Position numbers and translations under genes: made by a program. 12,228 nucleotides of DNA, taken from assembly GCA_018263405.1 (NCBI GenBank), contig JAANXG010000082.1, positions 5-12,232 on the forward strand, read 5' to 3'. Under the pieces are notes generated by a model. The model saw only the letters and a list, made by a program, of their open reading frames with translations. It was not told the origin of the DNA and ran no database searches. This document shows positions 6,218-12,228 of the stretch, piece after piece. Source of the stretch: Gammaproteobacteria bacterium. GTDB lineage: Bacteria; Pseudomonadota; Gammaproteobacteria; Arenicellales; JAANXG01. Position 1 is the first letter of the stretch. Each line of letters begins with the position of its first letter.

Positions 6218-6245
6218 GGCAGTTCGATTCTGTCCCTGACCACCA
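6218..6245 (+). other. tRNA 3'-end fragment (T arm, acceptor strand, CCA); possible attachment site
   Basis: The bases fold as a tRNA end: T stem GGCAG (6218-6222) pairing with CTGTC (6230-6234, one G-T pair), a seven-base T loop TTCGATT, the 7-base acceptor 3' strand CCTGACC (6235-6241), discriminator A (6242) and encoded CCA (6243-6245). The matching 5' acceptor strand GGTCAGG and the D and anticodon arms are absent from the preceding sequence, which is hipA and its 3' flank. Only the 3' portion of a tRNA gene is therefore present, which is what integrases of genomic islands leave behind as an attachment repeat. The sequence resembles gammaproteobacterial tRNA-Phe ends, but that identity is tentative. 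Confidence 0.6.
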
Positions 6246-6273
6246 TTAGCAACAACAACTTACGTATTCTCGC

Positions 6274-6279
6274 TATAAT
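6274..6279 (+). promoter_or_regulatory. Possible -10 box of the Yip1-family gene
   Basis: A perfect TATAAT lies 35 bases before the chosen ATG at 6315. No good -35 is found at 16-18 bases upstream (AACAAC at 17), so this is only a candidate. Confidence 0.35.
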
Positions 6280-6314
6280 CTTGAACGAAGTCACAATTCT
6301 TGGTGCAAAACAGC

Positions 6315-7109
6315 ATGTTTAATCTTAAAAAAACCGTGGAATTACTCAAGGGCGGAATCCTGGAACCCGGCGAAACCTGGGAAAGTTACCGCTCGGAAAA
6401 TCATGATTGGAAGGGAACGGCCTGCCTCATCACGATTCCCGCAATCGCCGTCTCGACGATCCTCGCCGGAATCCTCTCCATGACTTTTCCAAGTTACGGC
6501 ATGGTCGGCTTCGGCGCCGGGGTCGGAATCGGGGGGATTTTATTATCGATGATAATGTCCCTCGCCGGTGTCGCCGTCGCAAGCTTTGTGATCAGTTATC
6601 TTGCCGGGGTATTTAAAGGCAAGCACGACTTTAACAAGGGTCTGGCCGCCCTGTCCCTGGCGGCAATCCCCGCCTGGCTGGGGGGCGCCCTATCACCGCT
6701 TCCCTTGATCGGATGGATTATCTCACTGGCGGCGGCCGTTACGACCCTGGTGTTTCTCTACAAAATTATTCCAGTTTACCTGGAGGTTCCCGAAGATAAG
6801 CGAGTTATCCACTACATCATATCCGTCGTGGTGACTTTTATCATATCCATGATATTAGGGGCGATACTGGTAGCAGGCACCGTGTCATCGATGCACACTG
6901 CCGCCCTGAGCACCTCCGCCGTCACGGGTAAAATCGAGGTGCGAAACTTTGCCCGGGACGGCAATCCCTCGCTTCAGCATCGGATATCTTTCGCCGATTC
7001 CATTATGTACGCCTCAGCGCGTCAGGCAGGCGTGCCTCTGGTCACATCCGACGACCATTTTCACGGGTTGAATGAAGTGATTTTTATTCCAAAACCGGAA
7101 ACAGGCTGA
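6315..7109 (+). CDS. Yip1-family membrane protein with an in-frame PIN-domain tail (chimera)
   Basis: A 264-residue product from ATG 6315, starting MFNLKKTVELLKGGILEPGETW, the usual opening of bacterial Yip1-family inner-membrane proteins. Upstream in-frame TTG and GTG (6300, 6303) are less likely starts; no strong Shine-Dalgarno is visible for any. Residues ~40-190 contain about five membrane segments and the family signature FKGKHDFNKGLAALSLAAIPAW, then VPEDKR and a final helix. In normal relatives this helix is followed by a Gly-rich and then charged cytoplasmic tail. Here, after about residue 195, the sequence changes to a short linker and then ISFADSIMYASARQAGVPLVTS with DDHFHGL, the last part of a VapC-like PIN nuclease. 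Yip1 function in bacteria is poorly defined. The change looks like a recombination that happened to stay in frame; the membrane part could still be made. Confidence 0.8.
   Translation: MFNLKKTVELLKGGILEPGETWESYRSENHDWKGTACLITIPAIAVSTILAGILSMTFPSYGMVGFGAGVGIGGILLSMIMSLAGVAVASFVISYLAGVFKGKHDFNKGLAALSLAAIPAWLGGALSPLPLIGWIISLAAAVTTLVFLYKIIPVYLEVPEDKRVIHYIISVVVTFIISMILGAILVAGTVSSMHTAALSTSAVTGKIEVRNFARDGNPSLQHRISFADSIMYASARQAGVPLVTSDDHFHGLNEVIFIPKPETG
6981..7106 (+). pseudogene. PIN-domain (VapC-like) C-terminal fragment, fused in frame
   Basis: The tail of the Yip1-family reading frame. ISFADSIMYASARQAGVPLVTS then DDHFHGLNEVIFIP matches the end of PIN-domain toxins (typically L-S-x-x-D-A-L-I-x-A-T-A, L-V-T-x-D-x-x-F and G-L). 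It retains the two C-terminal acidic positions (the Asp in FAD and those in SDD), but the N-terminal half with the first Asp and the Glu is missing, so it cannot be a working ribonuclease. No VapB-like antitoxin gene is recognisable beside it. Confidence 0.6.
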
Positions 7110-7339
7110 GAGCAACGATGTCTCTGTGCCAGATCTGGATCTGGATGGTATTGCCAAGTGGCTGAAGCACAGCGCGTTTGAGATTGGTGGAACCCGGTAA
7201 AAACCCCGTTAGAAAAATTCGTGGGCCGTTTCCGGCACAGGCGATGCCCTTGCCACCGATGTCGCAAGAATTGTGGACGAAGCGTGGGACCGCTTCGTAG
7301 CATAAGCATTCCAGGTTTCACCCCGTCAGGGGCTTTTCG
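7110..7339. other. Short intergenic stretch with unassigned open segments
   Basis: On the plus strand two short open segments end in TAA: one directly after the chimera stop (about 30 codons, with VPDLDLDGIAKWLKHSAFEIG) and one ending at 7302-7304 (with DVARIVDEAWDRFVA). They look peptide-like, but I recognise neither, and neither has a start and ribosome site of its own. They may be further debris of the PIN-related or neighbouring genes. The flippase Shine-Dalgarno lies at the end. Confidence 0.3.
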
Positions 7340-8641
7340 TTGACAACCGGCAGGAAAGTAGCCGTGAATTTCGGCTGGCTGCTGGGAGGCCGCGCCGGTG
7401 CGGCGGTCTTGATGCTGACGGCCACTGTTCTCACGGCACGAGCTTTAGGGATAGACGATTTCGGCTCGATTGTCCTGATACACACTACCGCGCTCGTAAT
7501 CCGCCAGTTGTGCCGCGTGAAAACCGCGGAGGCGGTCATTCGCTTTGGTACCCCGCTACGCGATCAGGATAGCGGCGACGGGTGGTGGTGGCGGTTGCTC
7601 GCCGCCACCGTCCGGCTCGACCTGGTCACGGCATTGTTGGCGGCACTGGTTGCCGCCGGGGTCAACCTGCTTTCCGCAAGAATGTTCGGACTGGACCCGG
7701 CCTTACAGGAAGCCGCCTGGCTGTATGTCCCGGCCCTGGCGATTTCGGGTACCGGCACCGCGAAAGGCGCGCTGCGCGTTGTTGACCGATACGCACTGCT
7801 CGGCAGCCTTTCAACCATAGGCCCGGCGGTGCGACTGGCCGGTGTCTTGTATGCGGGCTTCGTCGGGGCGTCGCCTGCCTGGTACATTCTCATCTGGGCC
7901 GGCTCCTTGTTCGTCGAAGACATAGTAGTGTTAAGCATCGCCGGGGCAGTGTTGCGGCCAAAGTACTCAATGATGATTGCCTCCGGGCTAAGACAAGCAG
8001 TCGAGATCGAGCCGCGGTTGCCGGGATTTTTGAAAGTTATCTATTGGCAATCGAATCTGGATGTATTTCCGCGCCATATCGTCACGCTTCTTGTCGGCGC
8101 ATACTTTGGTACGTCCGGTGCCGGCGTCTTCCGACTGGCACGGGATCTGGCAGAGGTTCTCGGCAAACCCGTGGCTTTGCTCCGCCAGGCGATTTTCCCG
8201 GACCTAAGCCGCCTGTGGCAGCAGGACGCGCGTCGTTTTCTCCGCCTCACGACCCAGGTCAGTGGCGCAATGCTGGCCGTCGGCAGTGTTTTCGTTGTCG
8301 CGGCGCTTTTCGCCGGCGCACCGCTGCTGGAATTGCTCGCGGGCCCGGAATACCGGGCGGGCGCAACCGTCCTGGCCTTACTGCTCGGCGCGGCGACACT
8401 AGAACTTGGGGGCGCCGCGCTGCGGCCGGCGAGCTATACACTCGGTCGCGAACGTGCGGTATTAAAAATTCAGGGTCTAGCGCTCGTGATCTATTTGCCG
8501 GTATTTTTCGTGCTCGCCGGTCCGCTGGGTTTGCCGGCAGCCGGTTGGGCGGCTGTGGCAGCCACCGCATTCAGCCTCGGGGGACTGACGCTGCTGATCC
8601 GGCGCACGCTGCGGTCCACAATGGATACGAGCGCTCGATGA
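7340..8641 (+). CDS. Polysaccharide flippase (Wzx/MATE-type, MOP superfamily)
   Basis: A 433-residue, very hydrophobic protein with about 12 predicted membrane segments, the size and layout of lipid-linked oligosaccharide flippases. It begins with a basic residue and then FGWLLGGRAGAAVLMLTATVLTARALGIDDFG, the typical first two helices with the LTARALG-x-x-D-F/Y-G loop of the family. The middle segment (about residues 215-275) contains RLPGFLK and a conserved-looking FRLARDLAEVLGKPVALLRQAIFP helix, also typical. The start is TTG (7340-7342) with AGGGG seven bases upstream. Such proteins carry undecaprenyl-diphosphate-linked glycans across the inner membrane. It ends 70 bases before the convergent ArnT-like gene, so it shares the locus but not the transcript. 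The transported glycan cannot be inferred. Confidence 0.85.
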   Translation: MTTGRKVAVNFGWLLGGRAGAAVLMLTATVLTARALGIDDFGSIVLIHTTALVIRQLCRVKTAEAVIRFGTPLRDQDSGDGWWWRLLAATVRLDLVTALLAALVAAGVNLLSARMFGLDPALQEAAWLYVPALAISGTGTAKGALRVVDRYALLGSLSTIGPAVRLAGVLYAGFVGASPAWYILIWAGSLFVEDIVVLSIAGAVLRPKYSMMIASGLRQAVEIEPRLPGFLKVIYWQSNLDVFPRHIVTLLVGAYFGTSGAGVFRLARDLAEVLGKPVALLRQAIFPDLSRLWQQDARRFLRLTTQVSGAMLAVGSVFVVAALFAGAPLLELLAGPEYRAGATVLALLLGAATLELGGAALRPASYTLGRERAVLKIQGLALVIYLPVFFVLAGPLGLPAAGWAAVAATAFSLGGLTLLIRRTLRSTMDTSAR

Positions 8642-8711
8642 ATCGCCTGCGGGCCGGCGACACGCGAGGCAACACGGCAAAGCTATATATTTGCGGGGCT
8701 CTTCTTTTTCG

Positions 8712-10454
8712 CTATTTCCGGTTGGCGTGGAAGGTTTTCCCGATGATCCGCCTCCGTTCAAGGCGGGACCGGCAACTTCCCTCAACGTCGCGGGGTACAA
8801 CCAGATACCAGCTCTGTCGATGCCGGTACCCCATGTTTACGGCTTTGCTCAAGTCGATGCACGTTAAAGGATGTTTGTCGGTAACCAGCAGATAGCGTTT
8901 GTCTTTATTCTCTTTTAGCAACCAAGCGAGGCCGTCGTGCAATTCCCCCTTCCGGTTCTGGCGCCGGTAGCCGAAATGAACGACGGGCCGGTTCGCGAAC
9001 AAAATATGTTGTTCTTTCCACCCCACCAGTCCGAGCTTACCCGCACCAACGGCCTGCTCGACGCCGCGCATCACGCTGATCGGCGTTCTAGCGTCGTTGA
9101 GTAGCGGGTATCCAACCATCCCGAGCACCAACCAGAAGCCCACCAACCAGGCCGCCAGGCCGGTCACGGCGTGGAAGCGCCAAGCGGCACCGAAGCAGCA
9201 GACGGCGGCAGCCGCCAGCACCAATACGAGCCACGTGACCTCGTCTTCGAGGTCATAGTCATTCAAGCCCTCGGCCAGCCACGAGGGATCCCAAACCTCG
9301 ATCCATGCCAATGCGCCGACCAACAGCGCTACCACCGCCGCAAGCACGCCCAGCGCGACAACGCGTACCGATTGCTTGTTGACGATCTCCAAAAGAAATG
9401 GACCGGCGCATACGGCGAGCATGGGCAAAGCGGGAAGCAGGTAAGTCCCACGTTTAGCCGGACTGAGGCTGAAAAAAACAATGACAAACACAACCCACGC
9501 AAGCGGCAAAATAAGTCGTGCGTCCCTGTCGCCAATAGCCGGCAGCCAGGCGGGAATCAACCAAATCAGCGCCAAACTCAGAGGAAACCAGAATAGCGGA
9601 ATTACTTTTACCAGGTAATACCAGGCCGGCTCGAAGTGGTGCCAGGGATCGGCGTACCGTTCCCCGGTTTGTTTGAAAAGAATGTTATCGCGATAAGCCT
9701 GTAATGCCGGGTCATCGCCGGCCGCCACCAGCCACAACATAGGTACCAGCCATGCGGCGATGACCGCGAACATGGCCGCCGGTCCGAAGAGCCATTGCCA
9801 CCAACGGGCCGGGAAATCGGATATTCGCTGCCAGTTCAACCATCTCGCCGGTGCATACGCCAGAAACACGAACACAGGAAGGAACCCGACACCCTTGGTG
9901 ATGATACCCAGCCCGCTCGCCGCGAACCCGATTACATACCACTTCCAATCCGGGCCAAGCAGCAGGTGGCGCAAAATCCCATACATGCCGAGCGTCACCA
10001 GCATCATTATGGTCGCGTCGATCCGCGCGGACTTGGCGAGCATCATAAACTGGATGCACACCAGCAGCGAGGCCGTGGCCCACCACGCCTGCCTGTCCCC
10101 CCAGAGACGACGCACGAGATCGTGGGTCAGGAGCAAGGTTAACAGCGCGGCACATAGAGACGGCAGCAAAAAGGAAAATCTGATGGACCCGGTTACACTA
10201 TAGAAAGCGCCCATCAACCAGAAGTACAGCGGTGGCTTGTCCGGATACAGCACTTCGGCCACCCGTGGGAAAAACCACCGTCCGGTATCCACCATATCCT
10301 TGGCGATGAGCGCGAAACGGGGTTCGTCGGCCGGCCAGGGGTCGCGCAGGCCAAACCCGGCGGCGATGGCCAGGAATGCGACAACCAATAACCAGTAAAA
10401 GGCCGAACGGCGTCCGGCGTCGGGCATATTCACGTTGTGTTTGTAAACCCACAT
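8712..10454 (-). CDS. ArnT/PMT-type membrane glycosyltransferase (GT83/GT39 fold)
   Basis: A 580-residue integral membrane enzyme. The first periplasmic loop carries RDPWPADEPRFA (37-48) with the acidic pair Asp43-Glu44, the catalytic region of GT-C enzymes such as ArnT, followed by YPDKPPLYFWL (70-80), the equivalent of the KPPL motif. About 12 or 13 membrane helices reach residue ~455. A soluble C-terminal region of ~125 residues follows, as in ArnT relatives. These enzymes transfer a sugar from polyprenyl phosphate to a periplasmic acceptor, such as lipid A or a protein. It lies 102 bases after the LAB_N gene on the same strand, after the GT2 gene, so one transcript is likely. No strong Shine-Dalgarno precedes ATG 10454; a second ATG nine codons later is possible. 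Confidence 0.88.
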   Translation of the reverse strand: MWVYKHNVNMPDAGRRSAFYWLLVVAFLAIAAGFGLRDPWPADEPRFALIAKDMVDTGRWFFPRVAEVLYPDKPPLYFWLMGAFYSVTGSIRFSFLLPSLCAALLTLLLTHDLVRRLWGDRQAWWATASLLVCIQFMMLAKSARIDATIMMLVTLGMYGILRHLLLGPDWKWYVIGFAASGLGIITKGVGFLPVFVFLAYAPARWLNWQRISDFPARWWQWLFGPAAMFAVIAAWLVPMLWLVAAGDDPALQAYRDNILFKQTGERYADPWHHFEPAWYYLVKVIPLFWFPLSLALIWLIPAWLPAIGDRDARLILPLAWVVFVIVFFSLSPAKRGTYLLPALPMLAVCAGPFLLEIVNKQSVRVVALGVLAAVVALLVGALAWIEVWDPSWLAEGLNDYDLEDEVTWLVLVLAAAAVCCFGAAWRFHAVTGLAAWLVGFWLVLGMVGYPLLNDARTPISVMRGVEQAVGAGKLGLVGWKEQHILFANRPVVHFGYRRQNRKGELHDGLAWLLKENKDKRYLLVTDKHPLTCIDLSKAVNMGYRHRQSWYLVVPRDVEGSCRSRLERRRIIGKTFHANRK

Positions 10455-10556
10455 CCGGGGCTGCCGCCTGTTCGGATGTGCCGTGGCGGGTTGGAAATAA
10501 CTGTAAGCGACTCGATCTTTATCGCGATTTGAAATTGGTACGGCTTCGGTCCCGAT

Positions 10557-10826
10557 CTACCTTGACTCGCGTTCCTTCATAATGAAATAAAGATTCCTCG
10601 AATAAATCAACAAACCGGCGCCTTGACCCACGACAAACACCGGATCGGCACGATATATAGCGTACGCAAATAAAGTCACACCGCCCAAAATGCTGAAATA
10701 CCAGAAAGCAACCGGTATTACCGACCTTTTATGTTTTTCCGTATACAACCATTGTATAAGAAACCGCATGGAAAACATGGCCTGTCCCGTGAAGCCAATC
10801 CCCAACCACAGAATGTTATAGTTCAT
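10557..10826 (-). CDS. Stand-alone LAB_N (lipid-A-disaccharide synthase N-terminal) membrane protein
   Basis: An 89-residue protein with three membrane helices that follows the LAB_N pattern: G-x-x-GQAMFSMRFLIQWLYTE (residues 11-30), RSVIPVAFWYFSILGG (34-49), YRADPVFVVGQGAGLLIYSRNLYFI (58-82). In some bacteria this domain precedes LpxB; as a separate small protein it is typically encoded next to GT2 and ArnT-like glycosyltransferases and is thought to act in lipid A or polyprenyl-linked sugar modification. No catalytic activity is established for it alone. Its ATG overlaps the end of the GT2 gene by 11 bases (10816-10826), with AGAGGTG about 9 bases upstream inside that gene, so translation is probably coupled. 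Confidence 0.92.
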   Translation of the reverse strand: MNYNILWLGIGFTGQAMFSMRFLIQWLYTEKHKRSVIPVAFWYFSILGGVTLFAYAIYRADPVFVVGQGAGLLIYSRNLYFIMKERESR

Positions 10827-11574
10827 CTCTTGTCACCTCTTTGACGTCCGCGGACCGCTGGTAGCGCCATTGGAGCCACGCGACACCGAACATATCCACA
10901 ACGCCCGCCCAAAGTCTATTATGCAATCCGTATTTGGATAGACCTTGCCCACGCGCGCGATGCGACACGGGAACGGACAATATTCTCCCACCTTGGCGCA
11001 GCACGAGAGCCGGGAGAAAACGGTGCATATGGTCGAAATAAGGAAGCTGTAGAAACAACTCACGCGGGAAGACTTTGAGTCCACAGCCTGTATCCGGTGT
11101 CTTATCGCGCAGCATGAAGCCGCGGACGACGTTGGCCACCCGGCTGGATAAACGCCGCAGCCATGTATCGTGTCGCTCGACTCGATGGCCAACGATCAGA
11201 ATGTTTTTGCTGCCGGCGGCACGGACCGATTCGAGAAGCTTGAGGATATCCACCGGATCGTTCTGGCCATCGCCATCCAAGGTCACTATCCATGGATAAG
11301 CGGCCGCTTGCACCCCCGAATGGATGGCGGTGGACTGGCCGCAAACGGAGTCGTGAGTCAAAATGCGCAACTTGCCGGCGCGCCCGCGCTGTTCATCTCT
11401 TAAGTTTTGAAGTGTGTCGTCCGAACTGCCGTCATCGACGTAAATCATCTCGAATTCTATCCGGCCGGCGAGTACCGAAAATATTTCCTCTACCAGGGGG
11501 TGGATATTCTTCGCCTCGTTCCGTACCGGTACGACAACAGAAATGCTCATTTCCGGTGTTGGCGTTTGAGACAT
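10816..11574 (-). CDS. Family 2 glycosyltransferase (polyprenyl-phosphate sugar synthase type)
   Basis: A 252-residue GT-A glycosyltransferase resembling dolichyl-phosphate mannose synthase and ArnC. Seen: ISVVVPVRNEAKNI (11-24), IYVDDGSSDDT (44-54, Asp47-Asp48), the DxD-type metal motif LDGDGQNDP (99-107, Asp100 and Asp102), PDTGCGLKVFPR (160-171) and HRARGQGLSKYG (205-216). Unlike ArnC or GtrB it lacks the two C-terminal membrane helices; the gene ends soon after one moderately hydrophobic segment, so membrane contact may come from the neighbouring LAB_N protein. The expected reaction is transfer of a sugar from a nucleotide donor to polyprenyl phosphate. The ATG at 11574 has no strong Shine-Dalgarno; another ATG eight codons in (MSISVVVPV) is possible. 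First gene of the set running to 8712. Confidence 0.92.
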   Translation of the reverse strand: MSQTPTPEMSISVVVPVRNEAKNIHPLVEEIFSVLAGRIEFEMIYVDDGSSDDTLQNLRDEQRGRAGKLRILTHDSVCGQSTAIHSGVQAAAYPWIVTLDGDGQNDPVDILKLLESVRAAGSKNILIVGHRVERHDTWLRRLSSRVANVVRGFMLRDKTPDTGCGLKVFPRELFLQLPYFDHMHRFLPALVLRQGGRILSVPVSHRARGQGLSKYGLHNRLWAGVVDMFGVAWLQWRYQRSADVKEVTRDEL

Positions 11575-11620
11575 TGCTGGAAAATCAACAGGACCGCATC
11601 TTCGTTGAAGTAGCCGTTAA

Positions 11621-11640
11621 GTCTCAAACATGTTTGAGAC
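11621..11640. promoter_or_regulatory. Perfect 20-bp palindrome upstream of the GT2 gene
   Basis: GTCTCAAACATGTTTGAGAC is fully self-complementary over 20 bases. It lies 46 bases before the GT2 start and 100 bases beyond the methyltransferase stop, in the only gap between these same-strand genes. The half-site GTTTGAGAC occurs a third time at 11564-11572, across the GT2 start codon. No T-run follows on either strand, so a dimeric repressor or activator site is likelier than a terminator. The binding protein is unknown. Confidence 0.6.
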
Positions 11641-11740
11641 CATTAATCACGGAGACGGTCGGCTTCCCACCGTGCACGAAGCCGGTGGACATAGTACCGC
11701 CAATGAGAAGAATGATCAAAAACAAGCTGAAGACGGGTTA

Positions 11741-12228
11741 CTACACTTTAAAAGTGTTCGCCAATGCCTCGATGTGCACCGGCGTAATGCCGCAACAGCC
11801 GCCCAGAATCGTTGCCCCTTTGCGGCGCCAGTGGCGACAGGCCTCGGCAAAAGCCTGTGGCGAGATGTCCGTGAACACCCACTCCGGCATCTTGAAGTGC
11901 CCGGCTTCCGGATAAGCACCGATGGGACCGTTCCATCCCGACTTCATAATCTCAAGTGCCTCATCGGTGGTAGAGATTTCATTGTGCATGACAAGCGCTG
12001 CCTGTGCTCCGGTCTTCATCAAGTCTCGGGTCAAGTCAGCGGGTGCCCACATACGATTACTGAAGCTCACAAGCCCACCGCTCTCGCCACGTTCGACGGA
12101 CATACCAACCCAAACGGGTATGCCGGTCGCCACCGCGGCCTCGGTCGCCCACAGCGATGCCTCCAGGTCCCGCATCATTTCCATAATGATGAGATCGCAC
12201 CCGGCATTGGCCAAAACGTCTGCTTTCT
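11741..12228 (-). CDS. Homocysteine S-methyltransferase family protein, 5' end beyond window
   Basis: The last ~161 residues of a TIM-barrel methyltransferase of the S-methyl_trans family (MetH N-terminal domain, BHMT, MmuM). The frame is open to the window edge, so the N-terminal half is missing. Seen: LANAGCDLIIMEMM near the edge, GIPVWVGMSV, and the zinc motif GGCCGITPVHI near the end, with the adjacent Cys pair that binds the catalytic zinc. The family normally has a third zinc Cys in an NC dipeptide on an earlier strand; at that place this protein reads AALVMHNE, with His instead. The reaction would be methyl transfer to homocysteine or another thiol from an unidentified donor. Its stop is followed by 166 bases before the GT2 start, and the palindrome lies between, so co-transcription is uncertain. 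Confidence 0.85.
   Translation of the reverse strand, partial: KADVLANAGCDLIIMEMMRDLEASLWATEAAVATGIPVWVGMSVERGESGGLVSFSNRMWAPADLTRDLMKTGAQAALVMHNEISTTDEALEIMKSGWNGPIGAYPEAGHFKMPEWVFTDISPQAFAEACRHWRRKGATILGGCCGITPVHIEALANTFKV

Noticed and set aside
7131..7140. CCAGATCTGG palindrome after the Yip1-PIN chimera
   Set aside because: Ten-base palindromes are expected by chance in a window of this size, and no second copy or promoter context was seen.
8044..8895. Plus-strand open frame overlapping the flippase and the end of the ArnT-like gene
   Set aside because: It is out of frame with the flippase, Arg/Gly/Pro-rich, and crosses two well-supported genes.
11624..11725. Minus-strand 33-codon frame with a hydrophobic start (LFLIILLIGG), ending inside the 20-bp palindrome
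   Set aside because: It starts with TTG, has no Shine-Dalgarno and is too short to separate from chance; a leader peptide is possible but unsupported.
1..12228. CRISPR array, rRNA, retron or complete insertion sequence
   Set aside because: No regularly spaced repeats, rRNA-like stretch, reverse transcriptase or intact transposase was found on either strand by reading.

Overview
The window looks like a chromosomal stretch of a Gammaproteobacterium-like Gram-negative. The lines of evidence are a stand-alone lipid-A-disaccharide-synthase N-terminal (LAB_N) protein, an ArnT-type lipid-linked sugar transferase, a Yip1-family membrane protein of the kind common in gammaproteobacteria, a SIMPL-domain gene start and HipBA. 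I cannot name the genus from the sequence. The most striking general property is decay: at least six fragments of once-larger genes lie between intact genes (rhodanese, transposase, SIMPL, RadC, a tRNA 3' end, a PIN-domain tail).

Layout. 1-585: a small membrane protein on the minus strand and a rhodanese remnant. 586-1795: a complete cystathionine gamma-synthase/lyase family PLP enzyme on the minus strand with a recognisable promoter. 1796-2255: non-coding or decayed DNA holding the tail of an IS91-like transposase. 2256-2825: an exported protein of unknown function (minus). 3008-4115: the start of a SIMPL-domain gene that stops after 61 codons, followed 13 bases later by a complete DapA-superfamily aldolase that most resembles 4-hydroxy-2-oxoglutarate aldolase. 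4116-4567: a decayed stretch with a strong hairpin and a RadC fragment, ending in the hipBA operator region. 4568-6161: a complete hipBA toxin-antitoxin operon. 6218-6245: the T arm and acceptor 3' strand of a tRNA ending in CCA, without the rest of the tRNA; together with RadC and hipBA this suggests the edge of an integrated element. 6315-7109: a Yip1-family membrane protein running in frame into the last ~40 residues of a PIN-domain toxin.

7340-11574 is a cell-envelope block: a polysaccharide flippase on the plus strand converges on a minus-strand set of GT2 glycosyltransferase, LAB_N protein and ArnT-like glycosyltransferase. The first two overlap by 11 bases. The natural reading is that GT2 loads a sugar onto polyprenyl phosphate, the LAB_N protein helps in the membrane, and the ArnT-like enzyme moves the sugar to lipid A or another envelope acceptor. 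A perfect 20-base palindrome lies just upstream of the GT2 gene. The window ends inside a homocysteine S-methyltransferase family gene (minus), which with the PLP enzyme gives two sulfur-amino-acid genes at opposite ends of the window.

I do not see a wholly new system. The observations most worth following are the tRNA-fragment boundary next to hipBA, the two GTAA(N8)TTAC operators, the Yip1-PIN chimera, the palindrome before the envelope operon, and the His-for-Cys change in the methyltransferase.
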